Shown: piece after piece, positions 1 through 11,218 of the stretch | Layout: each line of letters opens with the position of its first letter | Numbering within the stretch: the stretch's first letter is position 1 | Assembly: GCA_039707465.1 (NCBI GenBank) | Contig: CM077652.1 | Span: 39,246,118-39,310,117, forward strand | Direction of reading: 5' to 3' | Length of the DNA: 64,000 nt | Origin: Rhabdophis nuchalis | Lineage: Eukaryota; Chordata; Lepidosauria; Squamata; Natricidae | Position numbers and translations under genes: made by a program | The notes under the pieces: generated by a model | What the model was told of the DNA's origin: nothing | Databases searched by the model: none | What the model saw: the letters and a program-made list of their open reading frames with translations, nothing else

Positions 1-564
1 TTTGGGTGGGTTTATCATTTCTCTGCTTTCTCCTTTCTGTCCAAAACTGTTTCAAATAAATAACTTTTTGGGGGCCAGGTGTTTCAAACCTCCATTATCC
101 TTTTCTTTCTTTCTTTCTTTCTTTTGAAAAAATCCTGATCTGACCATCAATATTATTTATGTTCTCAGGATTTCTTTGCCTTTTCCAGGTTTGATTTATA
201 GTTGTGGGTTAGATAAATTTTCTTACTGATCCTTCATCTCTTCCAACCCCCCCTGTACATTTGCTTTGACAAAAAGTCAGCATCTTATCAGCCATATTGT
301 AGATTGTCGCCCTAACTCCAATTCATAAGGCAAATCTCCGACCTACGAGGGACCAGTTGCCTCCTTCTGGGTCTGATGAGATGCTGCCCTTCTTTGCCCC
401 CACTTCCAGTGGGGGTTCTGATCCAAAAGGATCTCAGAATTGGATTGTCAGACAGGAGAGCCCACACACTCCACATCTGTCCAGCTGAAGAACTTCCTTT
501 TGACTCCAAACCTTATGACTTTTAAGGGGGTTGGTGCCAGTTGTGATTTTGTGAATATGTATGC
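1..564. other. Unassigned flank or intron
   Basis: Apart from a short TTCT simple repeat near 106-125 I see no exon-like, RNA-like or transposon sequence I can name. Small open frames here lack splice or codon support. Confidence 0.5.
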
Positions 565-747
565 CTTCAAATGAATTTTTGACTCCTTGATAAGTCCCTG
601 CAATTTTTGTGGCAACATTTTCTAAAGTGGTTTGCCATTGACTCTTTCATAGAGTGTGACTGCCCTTGGTCACCCAGCTGGCTTCATGTCAAAGGTGGGA
701 CTGGAAGTCATGGTGATGCCTTAATTGCTGCACCAAACTGGCTTTCC
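565..747 (-). mobile_element. Diverged tRNA-derived SINE
   Basis: Read on the minus strand it begins near GCCAGTTTGGTGCAGCAATT, a tRNA-like head, and continues with a GCTGGGTGACC..GGGCAGTCAC core and a GGCAAACCACTT tail. The same head and core occur on the + strand at 8,257-8,545, so the two support each other. It is an old, decayed copy. Confidence 0.55.
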
Positions 748-1318
748 TATGTTTTACTTAAGGGCTAATGCCAAAAAGGTGTAATTTTTGCCCCTCTTCC
801 CAGCACTACTTGAGGGGATAGAACCCTTAGCAGTTTGTCCATTTTCAGATTCAGTCTCTACTGAGTTTGCCTAACATCCATTTTGGGGTGCATTTCTTCC
901 TTTCCTCCCCTCTCTTTGGTTGGAGGTTGCTATTTTGGGGTTAACCCATAAATAGGTTGAAATATCTAATGGCTCTGCACCATGTTGGTTTTGCCAGGAC
1001 AGAAAACAAAATTGGGAAGAGAAATGCAACCTGTGGTGATATCTTCTGGGAGCTCTTGCATGCAGAAATCTCAGTGATTGTGAACCATTGAGTCAATTTC
1101 TGTTGTTACTTGTATCATTTCAGTGTGTCAAGGTTTAGCGATGCACATGACCAAATGTCAGAAATCTCAAAGAGAGCTGTGGTGCTCTGGATTATTCACT
1201 ATCTCAAGGAATTTAAAGGTAATCTGACATCATACTCATGCTGTCTTTGGCAGATTTAAGAGATGTCTCCATTGGACTTATCTCCAATCATAGCCATTCC
1301 ATTACTCATTCCCTAAAG

Positions 1319-1620
1319 CAGGGGTCCCCAACCTTTTTTGCACCAGGGACCGGTTTCATTTTAAAGAAAATTCCACGGACCGGCCGGCGTAGAGGGGGAG
1401 CGGGGGGAGGGGGAAACAGGCGGTGCATGCGCACCCAGGGTGGTGGTGAGTCGGCTCACTCGCCCCTCTAGGGTCCCCAACGGCGTGAGCGGTCGCACCT
1501 GCGCTTTCCCGCCCCTGGTGTGCGCTCTGCCGAGGGGGCTGTCCCATCCTCCCTCCTTCTCCTCTCCGGCCCTGGGACCCGGTTCCTATCAAGCCGCGGA
1601 CCGGGAGTTGGGGACCCCTG
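1319..1620. mobile_element. Non-autonomous hAT element with intact TIRs and 8-bp target duplication
   Basis: The 302-bp element starts CAGGGGTCCCCAAC and ends with the inverse, GTTGGGGACCCCTG. It is flanked on both sides by the identical 8-mer ccctaaag (1,311-1,318 and 1,621-1,628), which is the hAT signature. The interior is CpG-rich and has no transposase. Confidence 0.9.
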
Positions 1621-2033
1621 CCCTAAAGACAGCCACTTGTGAAATGGTCACTGAGATGTGTTGTGTGTGCTTCATGTCCCATGGACACATGAGATGACAC
1701 AAAGAGATGGTTAGATAAATTTCCTGTGCTGTCCAGGAAAAAGGAAACTACTTCTGATTTGCCATGCATAACCATTTTGCTGCCCCAGAAAGCTGTTTCT
1801 ATGAGCTTAAGTCAAGCCATGTTTAGTGAGGGATTACAGTGGTGATGAGTGCATTGTTTTGAAGCGTAAAGGGTCAATTTGGGGATAAATCATTCTGAAG
1901 AAGATCTATTTCTGTGGTTGCTAAGAGTCAACATTAACTTGATTCCACATGACTTCTGAGAGACTTCTCATCTCTCCCCCCTCTTAAACAATTTTTGTTA
2001 GTGGGGATGAGAATGATTGGCAGTTGTAAATAG

Positions 2034-3325
2034 ATAGTTTAGTTTAGTTTAGTTTATTCGATTTATATACCGCGCCTTCTCCATCGAAATGGACCCAGGG
2101 CGGTGCACAGGAAATTAAAACCAACAAATAATAAAACAATACAATAAATAGATAAAAAGAATTAAATAAGAGCCTGTGCTAAAATTCCCACTAAAAACCC
2201 GACGTCCATTTACGTATTTGGCAGAAGCTATGTAACAATAAAATCTAAACGATTAGGCAAGACCAGCTTGCTGAAAAAAGTATGTTTTGAGTGAACGGCG
2301 AAAGAGGGGAAGGTCCGTGATAGTGCAAAATTCGGGGGGTAGGTCATTCCAGAGGGCCGGCCCTGCCACAGAGAAGGCCCTACCCCTGGGCACCACTAGC
2401 CGGCATTGACCGGCGGTTGGTACCCTCAGTAGGCCCTCTGTGTGGGAGCGTATCGGACGCAGGGAGGTATGTGGCATGAGACGGTTTTTATTTATTTATT
2501 AAGTAGCTAGACCCCGAGCCATGGAGCGATTTGAAGATGGTAACAAGCACCTTGAAGCGCACCCGGCAGGCCACCAGTAGCCAGTGCAGCTCACGCAGGA
2601 GAGGTGTTACATGGGAATAACGAGAAGCTCCCAGAATCCCCCGCACGGCCGCATTCTGAACCAACTGGAGCCTCCGGATGCACCTCAAGGGGAGCCCCAT
2701 GTAGAGAGCGTTACAATAGTCCAAGCGAGACATCACGAGTGCTTGAGTGACAGTGCGGAGGGCGTCTCGGTCAAGAAAGGGACGCAACTGGCATACCAGG
2801 CGAACCTGGTAAAATGCCCCCCTGACCACGGCCACCACATGGTCGTCCAGGGACAGCCGCGAATCCAGGAGGACGCCTAAGTTGCGAGCCCTTTCCACGG
2901 GGGCCAATGATTCGCCCCCAATAACCAACGATGGAATGAGCTGGTTATGCCGAGACGCTGGAAACCACAACCACTCGGTCTTGGACGGGTTGAGCCGAAG
3001 TTTGTTACTTCCCATCCAGAGCCGCACGGCTTCCAAACACCGGGATATCACTTCAACGGCATTGTTGGGGTGGTTGAGGGTAGATATGTACAGCTGTATC
3101 ATCAGCGTACAGATGGTACTCTACCCCGCAACCACGGATGATCTCGCCCAGTGGCTTCATGTATGTGTTGAATAGGAGGGGGGAGAGGATCGACCCCTGA
3201 GGCACCCCACATGTTAGGGGCCTCGCTGTCAACCTCTGCCCTCCCACCAACACAAATTGCAAGTGACTGGAGAGGTAGGAAGAAAACCACTGTAACACAG
3301 TGCCTCCCAATCCCAACCTCTCCAT
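2034..3325 (-). mobile_element. L2-type LINE, 5'-truncated (copy a)
   Basis: Minus-strand frames at 3,346-3,053, 3,102-2,488 and 2,477-2,253 give successive parts of a reverse transcriptase: GVPQGSILSPLLFN, the YADD box (YHLYADDTAV), and the thumb and C-terminal tail ending TYFFQQAGLA. Frameshifts separate them. The 3' end faces low coordinates with the GTTTA-repeat tail near 2,036. The 5' half including the endonuclease is missing. Assignment to the L2/CR1 group rests on the DLSAAFDTIDH-type sequence in its relatives. Confidence 0.85.
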
Positions 3326-3639
3326 AGGAATGGAGATGCTTTGCATTGGTTAAAGGGAAGGGTCAAGGTCTCCTCAGTGTGGTGGATGGCAAGGTAAGGT
3401 ATGCCAGTAGTGTTTACATTGGATAAACTCGGTATTCCACGAGTTCTTTTGTTCCTTATTCAGCATATCACATGGAGCCCAGTCATGAATGGATCCATCA
3501 GGCATGGGGCTTGTTCTTCCATGATGCCACCTTGGAAGAAGTGAAATCAACTCATGAGAAATTTGAACCTGTGAGTATGATTTGTTGCTTAGCACCTAAT
3601 TAAGACCATAGTGATTGTGGGGGCAGAAGGTATGTGTGT

Positions 3640-6200
3640 ATTTTCAACATGATTTAAAATATGTACTTTGAACCTTATGCAACCACCCCTTTCTTGGAGA
3701 AGGCCAAATTTTTGCAGATGTTTTTCCAATTACCATAAGAAATTTGTCTTGTCTTGTCATGTGGTTTGAGATAAACTTAATCCAGTTTGCTTTGGATAAG
3801 TACCCCAGGGCATCTTTCATGAGCGGTAAGAAGTATATGTTTTCTATGTAGACCCCTTTGATCTTGTGGAAATTCACGCACAGCCTCAATGACCCATCTT
3901 TTTTCTCTTTAAATAGCATAGGGGCTGCTATTGGGACTTCGCCTCATTTCCTTGGGGGTCAGCGCATACATCTTAGGCTTAGAGAGCTTCGCCCTTGGGA
4001 AGATCTCAATTGCACAGTCCATAGGACAAGGGGGGATCAGACCATTGGATTCCTTCTTGCTGAACCCCTGTACTCCTAACGGGTACCCAGGACGCCATTT
4101 TGGTAGCTGTTCTTATATACTCTGGCCCTTCCATTCCCCCTGATTGTGGCTGGGTCTTGTTATGCTTCTTCCCTGTAGGTTTTGGGTCATCACTAAGCAC
4201 TGTGTCCCTTCCCCAGTATACTGTTGGGCTCAACTTCTTCAACCATGCCAACTTCAATATCATGACTTCTACCATTTTTGGGGCCACCATGAATCGGATA
4301 GTCTCTTTGTGATTCCCCAGTCTCATACTAGCTCAGTCAGATAGGAAACAGGCAGTCCTCCTATAACTGAGCCATTTACCTGCTTGAACTTTATGGGCTG
4401 GCATAGCTTCCTCACTCTTAATCCTAAACTCTTCACTGATTGCAGGCTGACCAAGCATTGGATGCATTCCAAGTCTATTAGGGCCATTATGACTCCTCTC
4501 ACCCCCAAGTGGGGCACTACAGCGACAGCTCCACTTACCATTGGGTCATCCTCGCCTTCGCTGTCACCTTTGTAAAAGATCAGCCCAGCCTCGCCGGCAG
4601 TCAGAATTCCTTCTCCCTCAATGATATCTCTAAACTTTTGTGTACCCCAGCATCTTTTCCCTTGCCTTCTTTGGCGTCTTTTTGGTATTTGATGGGCTTG
4701 GAGCCTTTGGGGCCATCCTGGGCTTGGGCACTGGACAGGTTATAGCCTTATGGCTCTTCTTGCCACATCTGGAATACAGCCTAGGTTCACGTCTGGGGCC
4801 TCCTTGGGTGGAGGATGCGGCAGCCTGGGTCTTCTGAGAAGAAGGCAAGCTTCTTCTCAGTTGGCCTTTGGCTCCTCCATGCTTTCTCTACTCTATCAGT
4901 TCCAACTCCACTTTTTATTGCCACCTGGTACCACAGGTGGCTACGGGACCTGCAGGTGTGGTACAGCTCTTGATTCAGGCCATCATGAAAGTCGTACACC
5001 AGCACCCCCTCAGCTTCCTGGCTAGGCTCCGAAATTCCCATATGTTCTCAGTCACCAGCCTGCTGCCCTGCTTGAAGGCTCTATGAACCTGCATGTTGTC
5101 GGATCTCAGTGTTCTGGCCCAGCCTTGTCAGAAGCAAGAAAGAGACTCCTTGTCACGAAAACCCTCTCTTTATACACCTCTTGTGAATTAATTGCATTCA
5201 CCCACCGAAAAGTACAGCCAATATTCCTTTAAGGAGTTAACTGCAGTACAGACCTTATCAGTTCCTTTGTGATAATTGCAAGGCCGTGAGCCCCCAGGTA
5301 AAAGGCACAAAACATAATGAGCAAAATTTTAGAAATACTAACTGTAGTCTCCTACAAGAACCACTCCCCTTCCCTTTTATTTATTCTCCAGCCAGGGAGG
5401 GGCCATTCAGTGTCCATGTGTGCTTTGCTTCCTGAGTCGACTCCTTGTCCTCTGTTGCTCACCTCTTCTAACTGCTCTGCACATATGTGCATCTAAAACA
5501 GGCCCCAACTGTTCTTCCTCCTTACTCATCCGCCTCCAGAGGCATCTGCCTCTCCGGTGGCTGGGAGATGTTGGATGGCCTTGGCTTTATCTCTGCGTCT
5601 GACACAGAGCATCCGTCAGAGTCTTCCCCAGACTCCACTGGCCCAAGTTCCCCCCCAACCTCCTCATCGTCTGACTCTGCCACCAGCTCTGCTGGCGGCT
5701 GGTGGCCCACAACACTCAGACTGTGCTCTACAGATCTGCATGTTGTCTCCAAACCAGGAATGGCGTTCATCCAGGGAGAAATCAAGATTCCCCAGCTTGG
5801 GAGCCCCCTTGTCATGTAGACATGTCACCCACTTTGCCGCGTCTCCCTCCAAGGTCACCAGCACAGCATTCACACAGGCCATGTTGTCTGAGTAAACAGG
5901 CCTGTACTGGTTTATATGGCTCCACACTTGTTTCAGGAAGAAAGCCAGCTTCTCTGGTCTCTTTTTGAACATGGCTCTTATTGGCGAGGGTTTCAGGTGT
6001 CCTGGGGAAAACAGTACAGTGGCAGCCACCCAACCGTGTGTGGGAACGGCTGGGGCTGGAAGCCTGTAGCCACTGGTGGCACTTGGGGCTGGCCAGCACC
6101 ATTGGATGGGTGACTGGCTGCCACTGGGGTTTAGATTGCCCACTGGCTTGCTGCATCCCTCAGTCTGGGGACGAAGGGACCACTGAGACTAGGCTGGTCT
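3640..6200 (-). mobile_element. Ty3/gypsy-type LTR retrotransposon remnant (gag, zinc knuckle, protease-like, RT), interrupted
   Basis: In minus-strand order the window shows a gag-like domain (6,143-5,716), its continuation after an inserted LTR (5,041-4,787), a Cys-rich knuckle (CGKKSHKAITC, 4,848-4,630), a protease-like stretch (4,541-4,323) and the start of reverse transcriptase with KKDGSLRLCVNFHKIKG (3,919-3,644). Stops and frameshifts separate all parts and integrase is not seen. The gene order gag-PR-RT fits Ty3/gypsy. No flanking LTR of its own was identified. Confidence 0.75.
5094..5715 (-). mobile_element. Solo LTR inserted in the gypsy gag
   Basis: The segment starts TGTTGT and ends ACAACA, perfect terminal inverses, about 622 bp apart. 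On the minus strand it contains AATAAATAAAA near 5,375, a possible polyadenylation signal. It splits the gag-like frame: homologous gag sequence lies on both sides. A short similar sequence, ctgcatgttgtc, occurs at both borders, so the exact edges and target duplication are uncertain. Confidence 0.75.
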
Positions 6201-6570
6201 CAGCCTTGGCGGCTTGGGATATCTGCATTGCTGGCACCAAGCCTCAAATCTCCATCCCCATTAACCTCTCACTCAGCTGCTCCACTGATGGGCTTTGGCA
6301 TGCAGTCAGGTACTTCCAATCCATCAGCTCTTCCCATTCTGCTGCCTTCTTCGTCTTTCACTTCAATCCTCAGGTGAGTGCCACCCCAGGTGGGATCAGT
6401 GGGAACTCAGCCCCTTCCACCTTTCCCACCACACCTCGCCATGGCTCTATGGTGCCAGGGTAGAAAGCCCAAGCCATAGTGCTTTCACCACGCATCACTG
6501 GCTGCTCTGCTTTGTCTGCTCGCACCTTTGACCAAGTCTTCACCTCTTGGGTTGCAAAGTCTGCTTACAC

Positions 6571-6861
6571 TGTAGCGGCAAAAACCAGGCCAACCACAAT
6601 CTGGTTGAATGACAGGACAAGAGGCCACAAAGGTAATAGAGAAACAGGATTTATTGACGCGTCAAGAGTTCAGAGTGCTCTCGCACTAAAGACTGAACTG
6701 CCTGGGCGATGCCCTGGCAGACAGTTTTATACTTTCGTCATCAATACAGAAATACATATGGATAAAAGCAGAAGTTAACTTTGGAATAGTACAGAAACAG
6801 AAGTTAATAGCAAAATTGATACATGTCAGCTATATTTCCCATATAGGGTTTCTATCTTACA
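6571..6861 (-). mobile_element. Retroviral-type LTR
   Basis: On the minus strand it runs TGTAAGATAG to CCGCTACA (291 bp). A TATAAAA box lies at about 6,724-6,730 and an AATAAA signal at 6,650-6,655, in correct order. Immediately upstream is a purine-rich tract (GGGGGAGAAGGGGAGG, 6,862-6,877), as expected for a 3' LTR. The matching 5' LTR was not found. Confidence 0.75.
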
Positions 6862-7430
6862 CCTCCCCTTCTCCCCCAGTTACCTCCTCTTTCCATCTCT
6901 TGAAGCAATGTTTCAGCAATATTTGTAATACTTTTGAGAACTTTTAAGAACAGAGAAGTACACCCACACATCTTGCTCAAGCTGTCCAAAGGGCAAGTGG
7001 GCAAATCTCCCAAGGGGTCAGGGATGATCCTGGAGCCAGGGACAACCAGGGATTGGGGTCCCTGGCCCCTCTGCCACAACACAGTCACCAAGGCTTAATT
7101 TTCTAGGGCTGCCCCAGTCTTTGTTGCCACTTCCACCTTACACTCTGTTCTGGACATCACTCCCCAAGCTTCCCACAGCACTTCCAGAGGTGACCAAAAA
7201 GACTGCATGAAATCGGGGTTTTAGGAGAGTTGGTTTAATGTCAACTGCCCAACTAATGGACCCAATAAAAGCATCCCTTCCTCCCATGGAACAGGTCACA
7301 TTGTCCAAATAGAAACCAGCCTTTTGTTTTGATAATAGTCCACCTTTTGGCCAACACATACAGAAGTATCCTTGGCTCTCATGGTTGAAGATTGTAGCCT
7401 CCACATACCATCTCACCCTTCCTTCCCTTC
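6862..7430 (-). mobile_element. Decayed internal region upstream of the 3' LTR, possibly env
   Basis: Two minus-strand open frames (7,416-7,138 and 7,091-6,852) precede the polypurine tract. Their place just before a 3' LTR is where a retroviral env would end, and they have Cys-rich stretches. I do not recognise a diagnostic env motif, so the assignment rests on position. The frames are broken and cannot encode a complete protein. Confidence 0.35.
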
Positions 7431-7499
7431 ATTTCTTTGGCACGTTGAAAAGCAATAATAGGCACACAAGAAGCTTAAGCATTTTTCAATTTTGACACT

Positions 7500-7600
7500 T
7501 TGGCAACCACTATATCCCTTTATTATTTCTTATAGAAGGCCAAATTTTTGAAGATATTTTTGCAATTGTCTTAAGAAATTTGTCTTATCTTGTCCTGCAT
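7500..7600 (-). mobile_element. Second copy of the gypsy RT fragment
   Basis: About 65 bases here (aggccaaatttttgaagat and following) match the RT-edge sequence at about 3,695-3,760 with a few differences. It is a separate fragment of the same family, followed by a TCTC/TGTC simple repeat at 7,601-7,652. Confidence 0.6.
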
Positions 7601-8090
7601 CTCTCTCTCTCCCTCCCTCCCCGTCTGTCTGTCTGTCTGTCATCTAGGATCATCATCAAATTTATATAGCCACCAAACTTACCAAAAGTGACTCTGAATG
7701 GTGTACAATAATGATAGTAAAACAACAATGTAAACTTCATGAATATGAAATTCAAAAATCCATATTAATAAATGTTATTAAAATTGTCATCTTAGCAACT
7801 CTCTAGTAACTCTCTAGTAACATGGGAGCCCCAAACCTCATAATGTAACGACATCTTGAGGGCCTTTTGGAAAATGGGGTTAATCTAAGTTCTAAGGAAG
7901 AATGTTCTATAAGGAGGTGCCATGGCAGGGAAGGCACATTTTGGAACTACCAAATGTAGGTCCGTAATCAATAGAACCCACAAAATGACTTCTCTGCCAG
8001 ATCTAATGAGGTGGGCTGGTGTCACTGGAGAGAGGTGGTCCCTCAAATTAATCTTGGCCCTTGAATGAATAGCAGAGAAATGTTATAATT

Positions 8091-8780
8091 CTGTGCGGTC
8101 CAAAGCAATAGATGCCCTTGTTCTTCAAGCAGCCCTGATTGTCAGTGTGCTTGCATGTACAATTCAAGGTGCTGATTGCCACATATAAAACTCTTCATGG
8201 CATTGGCATTAGTTTCTGTCCACTAAGATTGGGCATATTAGAAGGAGAGCCATAGAGAGTCAATTTGGTCTAGTGTTGAAGAACCAGTCTAGAAACCAGG
8301 AGATGGTGACATTGGCCAATTGTCAGGAAATGATGAGCTCCAGTCTCGCTTTAGGCAAGAAAGTCAATTGGGTGCCTTTGGGCCAGTCAACATTCTCTCA
8401 GCCCAACTCACCTTACAGGGTTGTTATGGTGAAAAAATAGGGGAAGGAAGGGATATTGGGTATGTTTGCCATCTTGAGTTATTTATAATGGTAATAATGG
8501 TATTAAAACAAATTAAAATAATAAAATAAAATAATAAATAGGCATGCTCCAGGTCCCTTTAATTAAAATCTTTCAGAATCTAGGAAATGTGCTGACATGC
8601 CACCTGCCCTCTGGAGGTGAATCCTCCCAGAAGACTGTATAGCTCCCACCAGGTAATGTTCAAAAAGTTGCTAAAACCTTTCTGTTCCTTCAGTCCTTGG
8701 GTTAGGTATTTGTTCAGACCTATTAAATGTTATTGTCTATAGTCTTATGGAACTGGGTGGCCTCTAAATTGCACAAATAC
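8091..8780 (+). mobile_element. Old LINE C-terminal remnant split by a SINE
   Basis: Sequence at 8,155-8,215 could encode an F-K-V-L-I-A-T-Y-K-x-L-H-G-I-like stretch typical of L2/CR1 RT C-termini, and 8,640-8,720 resembles the tail. The SINE at 8,257-8,545 lies between the two parts. The remnant is strongly diverged. Confidence 0.4.
8257..8545 (+). mobile_element. tRNA-derived SINE
   Basis: It has a tRNA-like head (aatttggtctagtgttgaag), a core with ctttgggccagtcaacattc and cagggttgttatggtg, and an end with gccatcttgagttatttata followed by an A-rich AATAAAATAA tail. This layout is common among squamate SINEs. Confidence 0.7.
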
Positions 8781-9020
8781 ATTTCAAAATAAATTATTGA
8801 AACACACACAGTCCTCAAAATCACTACAATAAATTTTGTTCAGAGGAATACATCTGCTCATTTATCATGAACAGAAGATACTGAGTTTGCACCCAAGCTC
8901 AACTCAACAATCTGAGAAAAACCAATAAAGGAGTTTCCCTTCTGCTGGCAGTATCCTCCTTTTTAGTTTCAAATGTAAGGAAGAGCTGACTAGTGACCAG
9001 GAACCATCTTTATTTTCTAG

Positions 9021-9200
9021 TTTCCTCTCTTACATTTCCTGGATGTTCACCAGCTGATTGACTTCATTGCAACATCAAATGCATTGGTCAATGTGACCAC
9101 AATGAGGCATGTTCTTTCGACCCTAAAGAATAAAGACTCTGAAATCTCTCTTGCTAAAATGGATGAATTCCTGACAAGGCTCAACTTGGCCATTGAACAG
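9021..9200 (+). CDS. Module 1 exon A
   Basis: The acceptor is a pyrimidine-rich tract ending tttattttctag and the donor is gtaatt. The exon is phase 0 at both ends and gives 60 codons beginning FPLLHFLDVHQLIDF and ending FLTRLNLAIEQ. It aligns with the other A exons at the Q-L-I/A-D/E core (QLAEL in module 3) and at the closing F/L-N-x-A-x-Q. It contains an NVT sequon. Its expected partner, a D exon a few hundred bases upstream, was not found. Confidence 0.8.
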
Positions 9201-9506
9201 GTAATTTCTCAGAAAAATATGGGGACTATTTGGGCAAATAGCGTCACATGCTTTCACGTCTCCATCTGTAGGACGTCAAGAGCAGCGGCAACTGAGTTCA
9301 TCCTTTATTCCTTCTCTCTCATCTTTCCTTTTTTCTTACGTAAGGAGCAAATTATTCTTTCTGGTTTTCTGGACTGATGTTTTGAGGGACACTTGGGAAC
9401 ATGGAAGTCTTCAGTTGCCAATCCCCATAATAAAACGTTAAAGTTATCTTAAATGTGTTAGTTGGATGAGGTTTCCTTTTTAGATCAATAAACAATATTG
9501 AATGGG

Positions 9507-9556
9507 ATGGCTGGTGGGGAAGACCAGCCATACCCCCCAGCCATCCCTGGGGGGTA
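9507..9556. repeat. Two abutting perfect hairpins
   Basis: ATGGCTGGT (9,507-9,515) pairs with ACCAGCCAT (9,523-9,531). TACCCCCCAG (9,531-9,540) pairs with CTGGGGGGTA (9,547-9,556). Loops are 7 and 6 bases and the stems share one base. Confidence 0.85.
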
Positions 9557-9779
9557 GGGCAGTATTTCAGTGTTGGGTAATGGGAAACTTGGGGTAAGGG
9601 GTGCTCATGGGGATTGTGACCTTGATTTTTTGTACTGGTCTCATGTAGACCTCCTCATACTCACCTCATTTATGTGGTCAGCAGATTTGAGGGGCCCAAG
9701 TTTTAGGCTGCTACTTTTAAATGCCAGATCAGCCTATAGTAAATTTGATCTCTCAGCAGCCTCCAATAACATTAGTGAC

Positions 9780-10110
9780 TGTTCAAAGTTACAACAGCAC
9801 TGAAAAAAGTGACTTTCACATTTACGACTTGCAGAACCCCCATGGTCCTTTGATCGAAATTTGGATGCTTGGCAAATGACTCATATTTATGACACTTGTA
9901 GTGTCCTGGGGTCATGTGATCAGCTTTTGTAATCTTTGGGGAAGCCAGATTCACTTAATAACCACTTTACTAACTTAACAACTGCAATGATTCACTTAAC
10001 ATGTATGACAAGAAAGGTCATAAAATGGGGCAAAATTCACTTAACAAATGTCTCACTTAGCAATATAAATTTTGGGATCAATTGTGGTCACAAGCCAAGG
10101 ACTAGCTGCA
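9780..10110. mobile_element. Probable non-autonomous DNA element
   Basis: The sequence has internally repeated phrases such as ttcacttaacaa and cacttagcaa and ends with ggtcacaagccaaggacta. I recall closely similar dispersed repeats from squamates. Related sequence may begin at 54,287. Termini are too decayed to define TIRs. Confidence 0.4.
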
Positions 10111-10579
10111 TCCTTCTAGAGTGGCTTCAGGAGTAGGGAATGGGGAGCTCTGGTAATCCTGGTTCACTTCCTTCCTCTGATTGTTCTCAGTGGGTGTTGA
10201 TAGGAAGTAAGAAGCCTGTCCTTTGTCCCCTGTTTTGTGGGATATTGTGAGGCTCAGTACTTTCTCTGCTTCTATTTAACATCTACATGAAGCAGCTGTG
10301 TGAGATCATCTGCCACAGTGGATTAAGATATCAAATATGTTGATGACACCTAGCTATATGTCTCAGCTCACACTGAGTTAAATGATGCTGTGACCTCTTG
10401 AAGAGGGAGGAGTCCAGAGAAGGATGGAGCCATCAGATTGCACGTTTGATTGTTGTTACTGGAGGTGGTTTATTTTTTTTAATTGAGTTTTTATCCTTGT
10501 AAGCCACCCAAAATCACTGAGTTGGGCAGCCATACAAATTTCCATAAAATTTCCATAAACCAACAAAAATATGTATCAT

Positions 10580-10643
10580 TCGTATGTATGTATGTATGTA
10601 TGTATGTATGTATGTATGTATGTATGTATGTATGTATGTATGT
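10580..10643. repeat. (GTAT)n microsatellite
   Basis: About 15 tandem GTAT units. It abuts the 3' side of the SINE at 10,645-10,800, whose other copies also end in tetranucleotide repeats. Confidence 0.95.
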
Positions 10644-10644
10644 T

Positions 10645-10800
10645 ACGTTTGTGCTGATAAATAAATAAGGGAGACCAGTATAGATCTATTTCAAGCTATT
10701 TAGCTCTCATCAGCTAGCCATACCCTTACTGGGATTCGAACCAGGGAAGTATTACATGTGAGGCAATTGCCACTAGACCACTGGTTCTCCTCCTGATCAG
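10645..10800 (-). mobile_element. tRNA-headed SINE, family S, copy 1
   Basis: On the minus strand it has an A-box-like GGTCTAGTGGCAATTGCC and a B-box GGTTCGAATCC, followed by the body CTGATGAGAGCTAAATAGC and ..AGATCTATACTGGTCTCCC. Further copies of this body occur at 11,068, 13,838, 14,996 and 19,677. Confidence 0.75.
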
Positions 10801-10828
10801 CTGAGTCAGTGGAATAAGTATATACTTG

Positions 10829-11010
10829 TGTCACAACATAAGAACATAAGAACATAAGAATAGCCTTGCTGGAACAGACCACAGCCCATCCGGTCCAGCA
10901 TTCTGTCTCACACAGTGGCTCACCATTTGCTTCAGGGTATTCCAAAGCAGATGTCTTCACCTGCTTATGATTCCCTGCAAATGGCATTGAGAAATATCCA
11001 ACATTGGGGC
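10829..11010 (-). mobile_element. CR1 LINE 3' end
   Basis: The minus strand gives a CR1-like 3' untranslated end with CTGGACCGGATGGGCTGTGG and the terminal ATGTTCTTATGTTC repeats. It is nearly identical to the end of the larger CR1 copy at 20,383. Confidence 0.8.
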
Positions 11011-11029
11011 TTACCAGGGTGTTGTGACA

Positions 11030-11031
<2 letters not shown>

Positions 11032-11066
<35 letters not shown>
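11032..11066. repeat. (TG)n microsatellite
   Basis: About 17 TG units at the 3' side of the next SINE copy. Confidence 0.95.
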
Positions 11067-11067
<1 letters not shown>

Positions 11068-11070
<3 letters not shown>

Positions 11071-11218
11071 GGTTTTTTGTGCTGATCAATAAATAAATCA
11101 GGGAGACTAGGATAGATCTATTTCAAGCATTTTAGCTCTCATCAGCTAGCCATACCCTTATTGGGATTTGAACTGGGGCTGAATTACATGTTAGGCAGAA
11201 GCTTTAGCCACTAGGAAG
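11068..11218 (-). mobile_element. tRNA-headed SINE, family S, copy 2
   Basis: The body and head match copy 1 (agctctcatcagctagccat, gggatttgaac). The tRNA head is cut at 11,218, where an L2 segment begins. Confidence 0.7.

Noticed and set aside
10695..10790. Functional tRNA gene
   Set aside because: A and B boxes are present, but the cloverleaf is not complete and the same head occurs on several SINE copies.
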